In this document: piece after piece, positions 1-5,707 of the stretch | How positions within the stretch are numbered: the stretch's first letter is position 1 | Layout: each line of letters starts with the position of its first letter | Position numbers and translations under genes: made by a program | Origin: an uncultured Duncaniella sp. | GTDB lineage: Bacteria > Bacteroidota > Bacteroidia > Bacteroidales > Muribaculaceae | DNA: 6,059 nt | Reading direction: 5' to 3' | Assembly (NCBI GenBank): GCA_910588795.1 | Contig: CAJURI010000088.1 | Span: 1 to 6,059 of the forward strand | Notes under the pieces: generated by a model | Told to the model about the DNA's origin: nothing | The model's input: only the letters and a program-made list of their open reading frames with translations | Databases searched by the model: none

Positions 1-47
1 ACCTCCACGTCCCGAACGTGGCGCGCTGCCAACTGTGCTACACCCCG
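1..47 (-). tRNA. tRNA-Pro (anticodon CGG), 5' part only
   Basis: Read on the minus strand, position 47 starts the acceptor strand CGGGGTG, followed by the TA of positions 8-9, a D arm with GG in the loop, and an anticodon arm. The anticodon stem CCACG/CGTGG encloses the loop TTCGGGA, giving anticodon CGG (plus-strand bases 12-14), which reads proline codon CCG. The 47 bases match tRNA positions 1-47. The variable loop, T arm and acceptor 3' strand lie beyond the left edge. The D stem has an A12-C23 mismatch where many proline tRNAs have G-C. The gene has its own promoter at 83-114 and lies downstream of the aminopeptidase gene on the same strand. A pseudogene cannot be excluded because the 3' half is not visible. 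Confidence 0.93.
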
Positions 48-82
48 ATTGGCATTCTTGGTTCATTGCCTTTTTGCGGTCA

Positions 83-114
83 CAAAGGTAATGCTTTTTA
101 TAAGAAATACCAAA
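83..114 (-). promoter_or_regulatory. promoter of tRNA-Pro, Bacteroidetes type
   Basis: On the minus strand there is TTTG (111-114), 20 nt, then TACCTTTG (83-90). This is an exact match to the Bacteroidetes -33/-7 consensus TTTG...TAnnTTTG. Transcription would start around 76-79 and give a leader of about 30 nt before the tRNA 5' end at 47. The promoter lies just after the aminopeptidase stop codon. No terminator separates the two, so some read-through from the peptidase gene is possible. Confidence 0.8.
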
Positions 115-126
115 TTTCGAGGCCAA

Positions 127-1425
127 TTACTTAAAAAATTCTTTAAAAGCCCTTACAGTGTATGCCTGGTCGACAGCCGATGCCGTCTCGCGCACAGAGT
201 GCATAGCCCAGAGAGCATTCCCCATGTCCACGCCGCGCAGATCCATCTGAGAGGTCAGGATGTTGCCGAGCGTCGATCCACCGGGCACATCGCTGTGGTT
301 GACAAACGTCTGGCACGGAACACCCGCCCTATCACATATGGCACGGAACACGCCTGCCGAGTCAGCATCAGTCATATATTTGCATCGCGCATTGATCTTG
401 ATCACAGGACCTCCTCCAGGCACAGGATGATTGGTGGGGTCATACTTCTCACCATAATTGGGATGGTAAGCGTGAGCATTGTCGGCCGAAACCATGAATG
501 AATTGGCTATGCTGCGGTAGAAATCCTCACTTGTGCCCCCAAGCGATTCCACTACACGGCGCAGCATCGATACAAGCACAGGCGATGCCGCACCCTGCTT
601 GGTGCCCGACCCGGTCTCCTCATTGTCAAAAATAGCCATGACACGTGTCTGACCGCAATCGCCCTCCGATCCGGTCAGAGCCGTGAGAGCCGCATGCACC
701 ATGCTGAGATCATCAAGACGGCCTGATGTCACAAACTCGTCATTCATGCCAACAAGGCATGCCGGAGTGGTATCATAGAGCGAGAGGTCAAAATCAAGGA
801 TATCCTCCACCTTGCACCCGAGAGCATCCGCCACAAGGCGCACAAGCATCCCGTCGGCCTCGGCCCGCTCCTTGACAATCCCGATCACAGGGAGCATGTC
901 CTTCTGGGCGGAGAGCCTGTTGCCCTCGTTCACCTGACGGTTGAAATGGATGGCAAGATGAGGAATAGTGAGCAGCGGACGGTCAAACTTCACCAGCTCG
1001 ACGCGCGGATGAAGCGGGTCATCGCTCTTGAGTACAACCCTGCCGGCTATTGACAGAGGCCGGTCAAACCATGTGTACATTATCGGACCTCCGTACACCT
1101 CGACATTGAGCTTCACGACCCCACCGTCACTAACCATCTCGGGATGAGGCTTAATGCGGAATGTAGGCGAATCACTGTGGGCCGCGATTATGCGGAAACC
1201 TGCCGACGGGGCGGCTTTAGCCACATCGACTGCAAACACCGCGCTGCCGTTCTTCACCATATAGTACTTGCCTCCCGGCTTTATGTCCCATGCCTCCGAC
1301 TGGTCGAGACGGGTGTAACCCGCCATGTCAAGACGCTCGGCCACCGTGCGGGCCGCATAAAAATTCACAGGGCTCTTGTCGAGGAATTCCATCAGGTCCC
1401 TCACGATAATGTTTACCTCTTGCAT
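127..1425 (-). CDS. M18-family (aspartyl aminopeptidase-like) metallo-aminopeptidase
   Basis: This is a cytosolic zinc aminopeptidase of family M18, which removes N-terminal residues, typically acidic ones, from peptides. The metal site is complete. Numbered from the start chosen here, these are H83 in AAHSDSP, D238 in GRLDDL, catalytic E269 and metal-binding E270 in FDNEETGS, D315 in SADNAHAYHP, and H409 in AMHSVRET near the C-terminus. The length of 432 aa fits the family. The open frame extends to an ATG at 1455, but a perfect promoter at 1453-1484 overlaps those first codons, so transcription should start near 1447. The next ATG (1425) gives a leader of about 22 nt and a protein opening with MQEVNIIVRDLMEFLDKSPV, which resembles the usual M18 N-terminus. 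The gene appears monocistronic. The exact residue preference cannot be read from the sequence. Confidence 0.95.
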   Translation of the reverse strand: MQEVNIIVRDLMEFLDKSPVNFYAARTVAERLDMAGYTRLDQSEAWDIKPGGKYYMVKNGSAVFAVDVAKAAPSAGFRIIAAHSDSPTFRIKPHPEMVSDGGVVKLNVEVYGGPIMYTWFDRPLSIAGRVVLKSDDPLHPRVELVKFDRPLLTIPHLAIHFNRQVNEGNRLSAQKDMLPVIGIVKERAEADGMLVRLVADALGCKVEDILDFDLSLYDTTPACLVGMNDEFVTSGRLDDLSMVHAALTALTGSEGDCGQTRVMAIFDNEETGSGTKQGAASPVLVSMLRRVVESLGGTSEDFYRSIANSFMVSADNAHAYHPNYGEKYDPTNHPVPGGGPVIKINARCKYMTDADSAGVFRAICDRAGVPCQTFVNHSDVPGGSTLGNILTSQMDLRGVDMGNALWAMHSVRETASAVDQAYTVRAFKEFFK

Positions 1426-1452
1426 ATTAGTGAGTGTATTGGATATCACGCA

Positions 1453-1484
1453 CAAATCTAATCAAAATCCACCGATAATCCAAA
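1453..1484 (-). promoter_or_regulatory. promoter of the M18 aminopeptidase gene
   Basis: On the minus strand there is TTTG (1481-1484), 20 nt, then TAGATTTG (1453-1460), a full match to the Bacteroidetes consensus. The expected start of transcription is about 1446-1449. This places the longer possible ATG at 1455 inside the -7 box and decides in favour of the ATG at 1425. It is back to back with the plus-strand promoter at 1500-1531, and only 15 nt separate the two -33 boxes. Confidence 0.82.
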
Positions 1485-1499
1485 ATTCGGGACAAATCC

Positions 1500-1531
1500 A
1501 TTGACACAATCAAAAAACTTTCATAACTTTG
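1500..1531 (+). promoter_or_regulatory. plus-strand promoter of a candidate small RNA
   Basis: ATTG (1500-1503, one mismatch to TTTG), 20 nt, then TAACTTTG (1524-1531, a full match to TAnnTTTG). It fires away from the aminopeptidase promoter towards a region with no protein gene on the plus strand. The only things downstream are an inverted repeat and a terminator hairpin. The expected start is near 1535-1539. Confidence 0.6.
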
Positions 1532-1553
1532 CCCCATAAATCATCCCCATCCC

Positions 1554-1588
1554 TTATTCACTTTTACTCCAACCCATAAAGTGAATAA
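1554..1588. repeat. 11-bp perfect inverted repeat
   Basis: TTATTCACTTT (1554-1564) and AAAGTGAATAA (1578-1588) are exact reverse complements with a 13-nt spacer. The spacer carries CCAACCC. The repeat lies beyond the terminator as seen from the rex operon, so it is not needed for ending that operon. It fits better as the first stem of a plus-strand RNA or as a protein-binding site. Confidence 0.75.
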
Positions 1589-1629
1589 AACAGTCGGGCT
1601 GTTCGTGAGAACAACCCGACTTTATATTT
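1585..1629. terminator. bidirectional intrinsic terminator
   Basis: AGTCGGG (1592-1598) pairs with CCCGACT (1615-1621). After a single C/A mismatch, TGTTC pairs with GAACA, closed by a GTGA loop (1605-1608). On the plus strand the hairpin runs into TTTATATTT. On the minus strand it is followed by GTTTTAT. It therefore can end the rex-FAH-like transcript, whose last stop codon is at 1650, and also the candidate small RNA coming the other way. Confidence 0.8.
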
Positions 1630-1649
1630 ACGGTCTAAATATTTCCGTC

Positions 1650-2198
1650 CTAAACCACCTTGACATTAAGCAATTCGCGTGAACCGCCGCCCGACCACGC
1701 CATCAGGCGCATCCTCGGGGATATCTCCACTCCGGCTTCGGGAGACACGGGAATAAGTATCAGATCCCCCATGCGTAAAGTCGTGAGCCTTCCCGCTTCA
1801 CACACAGCCATGTCAATCAAATCAGCCGTAACCGACGAAGCATCCACCGGCACTTCACCAAGCCTTATCTCTCCGAGCGAAAGGAATTCCTGCGGGACAA
1901 GCCATTCGCCACATGTTATCGAACAGTCCATGCCCGACAGAAGCCCGTGAGGCACAGCGCAACTGTCGCCCGGCACCAGTCTCACAGCCAATGCGAGTGA
2001 ATCGTAATACCTCGACGCGAACTTCAGGCCCATCCCTTTTCCGAGTCTGCTGACATGCACAGCCACATAGGGCAACACCCTCCAGCCCTCACTGAAATCG
2101 GGATAAAACATAGGCCTACCTGTAAGCAGGATGGATGAATCAGGATGGAAATCCACATCAAAGCCTTGGCCGGAGGTTATGACACGTATTATCTTCAT
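1650..2198 (-). CDS. FAH-fold protein lacking metal and catalytic residues (probable pseudoenzyme)
   Basis: 182 aa. The backbone resembles short bacterial members of the fumarylacetoacetate hydrolase family: HPDSSILLTGRPMFYPDFSE (18-37), RLGKGMGLKFASRYYDSLAL (51-70), GEWLVPQEF (97-105) and LRMGDLILIPVSPEAG (141-156). In active members the metal is held by two Glu in an E-x-E motif and by an Asp. By alignment from memory these positions are L42, Y44 and R73 here. The catalytic Lys of the usual KGFD is S88 in SGMD, the N-terminal His/Glu dyad is absent, and the TGTP loop has become IPVSP. It begins 1 nt after the rex stop codon, so it is almost certainly co-transcribed and translationally coupled with rex. 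Its job is unknown; a binding or regulatory role is only a guess. No signal peptide or membrane segment is seen. Confidence 0.7.
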   Translation of the reverse strand: MKIIRVITSGQGFDVDFHPDSSILLTGRPMFYPDFSEGWRVLPYVAVHVSRLGKGMGLKFASRYYDSLALAVRLVPGDSCAVPHGLLSGMDCSITCGEWLVPQEFLSLGEIRLGEVPVDASSVTADLIDMAVCEAGRLTTLRMGDLILIPVSPEAGVEISPRMRLMAWSGGGSRELLNVKVV

Positions 2199-2199
2199 C

Positions 2200-2838
2200 T
2201 CATCGCTGCTCCATACGGTTGTACATCACTGCAAGATGCGCGTATATCGACGTGTTCTCAATAGTTATTTCAGGAGAGGTCTTGAAGTGGAACGGCGTAA
2301 AATTCCATAACGCCTTGATCCCCGCAGCCACACACTGCTCAGTGACCTCAGCAGCATACTCAACAGGCACCGCCAGCACCGCAATCTCCGCGCCGAGCGA
2401 TTCCCTGCGTGCGGCAAGCTCGGATATGTCATACACAGGCGTGCCGGCTATCTCAGTACCTATCACATCAGGATTCACATCAAAGCCGGCGACTATGTCA
2501 AGGCCATATCTCGAAAGGCCCGAGTCCATTATCAATGCCTTACCGAGACTTCCCACACCCATCATCACTGCATTGTGACACTTATGAAACCCGAGAAAAT
2601 CATTCAGCCCCTGCTCCAGCTGGGCCACCTCATACCCGATGCGGGTCTTGCCTTTAATGTTAAGATATGACAAATCCTTTGCTATCTGGGAGGCATCCAC
2701 ATTGAGCTGGCTCGAAATAGCCGTCGACGACACATACTCAACGCCCTGGGCTCTGAGGCGTTGCACACAGGCGAGATACCACGGCAAGCGGCGTATCGCC
2801 GGTTCAGGAACATAAGGATGTCGAGGTGTTTCCATCAT
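2200..2838 (-). CDS. rex: redox-sensing transcriptional repressor Rex
   Basis: Rex is a homodimeric repressor that binds DNA when NADH is low and lets go when NADH binds, so fermentative and respiratory genes follow the NADH/NAD ratio. From the start chosen here it has 212 aa, the usual family length. A winged helix comes first (about 15-70), with PEPAIRRLPWYL and the recognition segment SSTAISSQLNVDASQIAKDL (38-57). A Rossmann domain follows with GVGSLG (94-99) and AGFDVNP (117-123), then the WNFTPF turn (178-183) and a C-terminal swapped helix (IYAHLAVMYNRME). The open frame continues up to 2922, but the -7 box at 2859-2866 falls inside that extension and no Rex needs it. The ATG at 2838, or the adjacent one at 2835, is preferred. 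It is the first gene of a two-gene operon and is divergent from gltX. No classic TTGTGA-N6-TCACAA operator is visible near its promoter. Confidence 0.95.
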   Translation of the reverse strand: MMETPRHPYVPEPAIRRLPWYLACVQRLRAQGVEYVSSTAISSQLNVDASQIAKDLSYLNIKGKTRIGYEVAQLEQGLNDFLGFHKCHNAVMMGVGSLGKALIMDSGLSRYGLDIVAGFDVNPDVIGTEIAGTPVYDISELAARRESLGAEIAVLAVPVEYAAEVTEQCVAAGIKALWNFTPFHFKTSPEITIENTSIYAHLAVMYNRMEQR

Positions 2839-2858
2839 ATTAGGAAGTTTCTGAGGCA

Positions 2859-2866
2859 CAAAATTA
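2859..2866 (-). promoter_or_regulatory. -7 box of the rex promoter
   Basis: On the minus strand TAATTTTG matches TAnnTTTG. Transcription would start about 2851-2855, a short leader before the ATG at 2838. A proper TTTG -33 box is missing at the expected distance (around 2886-2891). That stretch is instead taken up by the right half of a 17-bp palindrome, which hints at a protein-controlled promoter. Confidence 0.55.
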
Positions 2867-2875
2867 GTAATTTTT

Positions 2876-2892
2876 TCTCTAAAATTTAGAGA
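2876..2892. promoter_or_regulatory. 17-bp palindrome between the divergent rex and gltX promoters
   Basis: TCTCTAAA (2876-2883) and TTTAGAGA (2885-2892) are exact reverse complements around a single central A. The palindrome covers the -33 regions of both the rex and the gltX promoter, a classic place for an operator. It does not match the usual Rex site, so the binding protein is unknown. With a 1-nt centre it cannot form a normal RNA hairpin, so it acts, if at all, as DNA. Confidence 0.5.
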
Positions 2893-2916
2893 TGCCATGA
2901 ATTTTGAGTATTTTTG
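2885..2916 (+). promoter_or_regulatory. promoter of the gltX-argC operon
   Basis: TTTA (2885-2888, one mismatch to TTTG), 20 nt, then TATTTTTG (2909-2916, a match to TAnnTTTG). Transcription would start near 2921-2924, giving a leader of about 42 nt before the gltX ATG at 2965. The leader is rich in A and T and has no Shine-Dalgarno sequence, as is normal in Bacteroidetes. Confidence 0.6.
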
Positions 2917-2964
2917 TGCCAAATACTTTTAATTCAAACGCTAAAACAACACATATAATATACA

Positions 2965-4500
2965 ATGGACCGTAAAGTCAGAGTCAGATTTGCACCGTCA
3001 CCCACAGGCCCCCTTCACATAGGAGGAGTCCGCACCGCACTATACAACTACCTTTTCGCCCGCCGACACGGCGGTGACATGATACTCCGCATCGAGGACA
3101 CCGACTCACAGAGATTCGTACCGGGAGCCGAGGACTACATCAACGAGTCGCTTGCATGGCTCGGCATCAAAGTCGACGAAGGTGTGCGCGAGGGAGGCGC
3201 ATACGGACCATACAAGCAGAGCGAACGCCGCGACATATACCGCAAATATGTCAGACAGCTTCTTGACAATGGCAAAGCCTATATAGCATTCGACACCCCA
3301 GCCGAACTCGACGCAGCCCGTGCAGCCACGCCCAACTTCCAGTATGACGCTTCCACCCGCATGTCCATGCGCAACTCACTGTCCATGCCCGCCGATGAGG
3401 TAAAGGCACTGATCGACAACGGCACGCCCTATGTGGTGCGATTTCTCATCGAGCCCGGACGCGATGTGGTGGTCAATGATCTTGTACGCGGCAATGTCAC
3501 GATCAACTCTTCAATCCTCGATGACAAGGTGCTCTACAAGAGTGCCGATGACCTCCCCACCTACCATCTCGCCAATATTGTCGACGACCACCTCATGGAG
3601 ATCACCCACGTGATACGCGGCGAGGAATGGCTTCCGTCAGCACCACTGCATGTGCTGCTCTACGAAGCCTTCGGATGGGCCGACACCCGTCCCGACTTCG
3701 TGCATCTGCCGCTCCTGCTCAAGCCCGACGGCAAAGGCAAGCTGTCCAAGCGCGACGGCGACCGTCTCGGATTCCCCGTGTTCCCGCTCGAATGGCACGA
3801 TCCGGCGTCAGGCGCGATATCCGCCGGATACCGTGAATCAGGCTATCTGCCCGAAGCCGTCATAAACTTTCTCGCCTTGCTCGGATGGAATCCGGGCGAT
3901 GACACCGAGATTATGTCGATGGATGAACTGACAAGGAAATTCTCGTTTGAACACTGCTCGAAAGCCGGCGCAAAATTCGCCTACGAGAAGGGCCGCTGGT
4001 TCAACCACGAATATCTCCAGAACACCCCTGACGAACGGCTTGCCGCCCTCTTCCGCCCCGTTCTTGAAGCTCATGGAGTAAACCCCGACAACTTCAGCGA
4101 GGAATACATCACGCGCGCCGTATCGCTCGTCAAGGGACGCATCAACTTCGTAGCCGACCTCTGGGAGCAGGCACGCTTCTTCTTCACGGCACCGACAGAA
4201 TATGCCGAAAAGGATATCCGTAAACGCTGGAAAGAGGATACCCCGGCAATACTCACCAAACTTATCGGAGTGCTCCGCAACCTCCCGTCCTTCAAGAGCG
4301 TAGATGCAGAGCCCATAGTGCTCAAATGGGTCGAGGACAACGGATACCATCTCGGCAACGTAATGAACGCATGGCGTCTCACCCTTGTGGGTGAATGCAA
4401 GGGACCGCACATATTCGACATAACCGAACTCATCGGCCTTGACGAGACTGTACGGCGCATGGAGCGCGGCATCACCTCAATAAAACCTGTCCAACAATGA
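2965..4500 (+). CDS. gltX: glutamyl-tRNA synthetase
   Basis: A class I aminoacyl-tRNA synthetase that charges tRNA-Glu with glutamate in the cytosol. The N-terminal catalytic domain opens with RFAPSPTGPLHIGG, holding the HIGH-type motif HIGG (18-21), then LRIEDTD (41-47). The KMSKS-type loop is KLSKR (259-263), followed by the GLLGW-type LALLGWNPGDD segment and the C-terminal anticodon-binding helices. The length of 511 aa is normal. The cysteines of the zinc site known from the E. coli enzyme are absent: the insert after residue 97 reads IAFDTPAEL, and only two Cys occur in the whole protein (341 and 468). This is a zinc-free type, as many bacterial enzymes are. It is the first gene of an operon with argC, which it overlaps by ATGA, and it is divergent from rex. 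Confidence 0.97.
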   Translation: MDRKVRVRFAPSPTGPLHIGGVRTALYNYLFARRHGGDMILRIEDTDSQRFVPGAEDYINESLAWLGIKVDEGVREGGAYGPYKQSERRDIYRKYVRQLLDNGKAYIAFDTPAELDAARAATPNFQYDASTRMSMRNSLSMPADEVKALIDNGTPYVVRFLIEPGRDVVVNDLVRGNVTINSSILDDKVLYKSADDLPTYHLANIVDDHLMEITHVIRGEEWLPSAPLHVLLYEAFGWADTRPDFVHLPLLLKPDGKGKLSKRDGDRLGFPVFPLEWHDPASGAISAGYRESGYLPEAVINFLALLGWNPGDDTEIMSMDELTRKFSFEHCSKAGAKFAYEKGRWFNHEYLQNTPDERLAALFRPVLEAHGVNPDNFSEEYITRAVSLVKGRINFVADLWEQARFFFTAPTEYAEKDIRKRWKEDTPAILTKLIGVLRNLPSFKSVDAEPIVLKWVEDNGYHLGNVMNAWRLTLVGECKGPHIFDITELIGLDETVRRMERGITSIKPVQQ

Positions 4501-5468
4501 TCAAAGCCGGAATAATCGGAGGTTCGGGCTATGCCGCAGGCGAACTTGTGCGCATACTTATCAACCACCCTGATGTGGAGCTGAAATGGGTCCACTCTCG
4601 CACAGTGGCGGGACAGCGCATAGTAGACGTGCATCAGGGACTGCACGGAGAAATAGATATGACTTTCTCAAGCACATATGACCTGAAAGGGATCGATGTG
4701 CTGTTCTGCTGCCGCCCGGCCGGCAAGACACGTGAATTCCTCGCTGAAAACGAAGTGCCCGAAGGGCTGAAAATCATAGACCTTTCCCGTGATTTCCGGC
4801 TGTCCGATCCGGAACATGATTTCATATACGGGCTATCCGAGCTCAACCGCAAACCAATGGTGCGCGGAGCAAAGCATGTGGCAAACCCCGGATGCCTCGC
4901 AATGGCAGTGGAGCTGTCACTGATACCCCTCGCCAAGAATCTTCTGCTCAACTCCGACATTCACACCACCGTGATCACCGGAGCAACGAGCGAGGGAGCT
5001 GAATCGCGGCCCACGACCCACTATGCCTGGCGCAACGACAATATGGTCGTGTACCGTCCGTTCAAGCACTCTCAGGAGCAGGAAATAATCCAGACTCTCT
5101 CGGCCATGCAGCAGAGCTTCAAGTCAAAGCTCAATATGGTGCCGATACGCGGGGCTTTCTCGCGCGGCATAATGGCTGTGACCTATCTGGACTGCCCTCT
5201 GGAACTTGCACAGATCATCAAGCTATACCAGGATTATTACGATGACCACAATTTCACGTTCATAACATCAAAAATCCCTGACCTGAAGGATGTGGTCAAT
5301 ACCAACAAATGTATAATCCACCTTGACAAAATCGACGGCAAGCTGCTGATAACAGCGGTCATAGACAATCTGCTCAAAGGAGCGGCTGGCAATGCGGTAC
5401 ACACCATGAACCTGCTGTTCGGGCTACAGGAGACCACAGGTCTGACCATGAAGTCAGTCGCATTCTGA
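4497..5468 (+). CDS. argC: N-acetyl-gamma-glutamyl-phosphate reductase (possibly N-succinyl form)
   Basis: NADPH-dependent reductase of arginine biosynthesis. It turns N-acyl-glutamyl-5-phosphate into the semialdehyde that becomes ornithine. The Rossmann motif IIGGSGYAAGEL (6-17) binds the cofactor, C133 in VANPGCLAMA is the catalytic cysteine, H191 in FKHSQEQE is the likely catalytic histidine, and KGAAGNAV (294-301) is the conserved C-terminal signature. The length of 323 aa is normal and the gene is intact. Its ATG overlaps the gltX stop as ATGA, so the two are translationally coupled. In Bacteroides fragilis the pathway uses N-succinyl rather than N-acetyl intermediates. The same may hold here, but the sequence does not settle it. 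No other arg gene is in the window. Confidence 0.96.
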   Translation: MIKAGIIGGSGYAAGELVRILINHPDVELKWVHSRTVAGQRIVDVHQGLHGEIDMTFSSTYDLKGIDVLFCCRPAGKTREFLAENEVPEGLKIIDLSRDFRLSDPEHDFIYGLSELNRKPMVRGAKHVANPGCLAMAVELSLIPLAKNLLLNSDIHTTVITGATSEGAESRPTTHYAWRNDNMVVYRPFKHSQEQEIIQTLSAMQQSFKSKLNMVPIRGAFSRGIMAVTYLDCPLELAQIIKLYQDYYDDHNFTFITSKIPDLKDVVNTNKCIIHLDKIDGKLLITAVIDNLLKGAAGNAVHTMNLLFGLQETTGLTMKSVAF

Positions 5469-5491
5469 CGCCCGCGCCTTTCGCGTCAGAA
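5463..5491 (+). terminator. hairpin spanning the argC stop codon, possible terminator
   Basis: TTCTGACGC (5463-5471) and GCGTCAGAA (5483-5491) are exact reverse complements, a 9-bp stem with an 11-nt loop. The stem includes the argC stop codon TGA (5466-5468). No run of T follows directly: a second GC-rich stretch (GCCC...GGGC, 5492-5508) comes next and only then AT-rich DNA. It may be a weak terminator or a 3'-end stabiliser of the gltX-argC mRNA. Confidence 0.45.
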
Positions 5492-5572
5492 GCCCGATGC
5501 ACATGGGCCGGGACAGAAATTCACTAAAATTTGATTAATATTTAATTTATTTCTCAAATATTCCCAATAATA

Positions 5573-5604
5573 TTTGGTTTCTAAAAATTTATAGCTTACC
5601 TTTG
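5573..5604 (+). promoter_or_regulatory. consensus Bacteroidetes promoter with no gene directly downstream
   Basis: TTTG (5573-5576), 20 nt, then TACCTTTG (5597-5604), a perfect match to the consensus and with the same -7 box as the tRNA-Pro promoter. The expected start (about 5608-5612) falls inside the left arm of the hairpin that begins at 5605. No protein gene starts within the next 400 nt, so it either makes a very short RNA or the long leader of a gene past the right edge. Confidence 0.75.
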
Positions 5605-5646
5605 TCGTGACCTGATGAACATGCTTCATCAGAGTCACGATTTTTT
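5605..5646 (+). terminator. hairpin plus T6 tract directly after a promoter
   Basis: TCGTGAC (5605-5611) pairs with GTCACGA (5634-5640), and CTGATGAA (5612-5619) pairs with TTCATCAG (5625-5632). A single A (5633) bulges out and the loop is CATGC. Six T's follow (5641-5646), making a text-book intrinsic terminator shape for plus-strand transcription. It touches the promoter, so part of the lower stem may lie upstream of the transcription start. It could be an attenuator, the end of a tiny RNA of about 35 nt, or an operator acting as DNA. Confidence 0.65.
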
Positions 5647-5707
5647 AAGTATGTATTAGCGCATAAGAACTCTACAACACCGTCACTGAAGCGCAGTACT
5701 TTCGTCA

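Larger units (their letters stand above)
1538..1629 (+). ncRNA. candidate small RNA with two stem-loops
   Basis: Inferred from layout rather than from a known family. A near-consensus promoter (1500-1531) is followed by a short C-rich single-stranded stretch. Next comes a perfect 11-bp stem (1554-1564 with 1578-1588) whose 13-nt loop contains CCAACCC, then a terminator hairpin (1592-1621) and the T-rich tail TTTATATTT. No protein frame fits in it. The transcript would be about 90 nt and would run against the end of the rex operon. The simpler alternative is that only the terminator is real, serving the rex operon from the other strand. That would leave the first stem and the promoter unexplained. 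Confidence 0.4.

Noticed and set aside
49..501. Plus-strand open frame of 150 codons over the tRNA leader and the aminopeptidase 3' end
   Set aside because: It is antisense to conserved M18 motifs and begins in the tRNA promoter region; its composition is that of a shadow frame.
2851..2930. A Rex operator controlling rex itself
   Set aside because: The half-sites TTGTG/CACAA are present but point the wrong way and lie about 48 nt apart, unlike the usual TTGTGA-N6-TCACAA. The central palindrome has an unrelated sequence.
3838..4410. Minus-strand open frame of 190 codons inside gltX
   Set aside because: It lies fully antisense to a clear gltX, has no promoter and no recognisable motif. The same holds for the overlapping frame at 4071-4646.
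5605..5640. Invertible-promoter recombination repeat
   Set aside because: The hairpin arms sit next to each other on one side of the promoter and no second copy occurs in the window, so they do not flank an invertible segment here.
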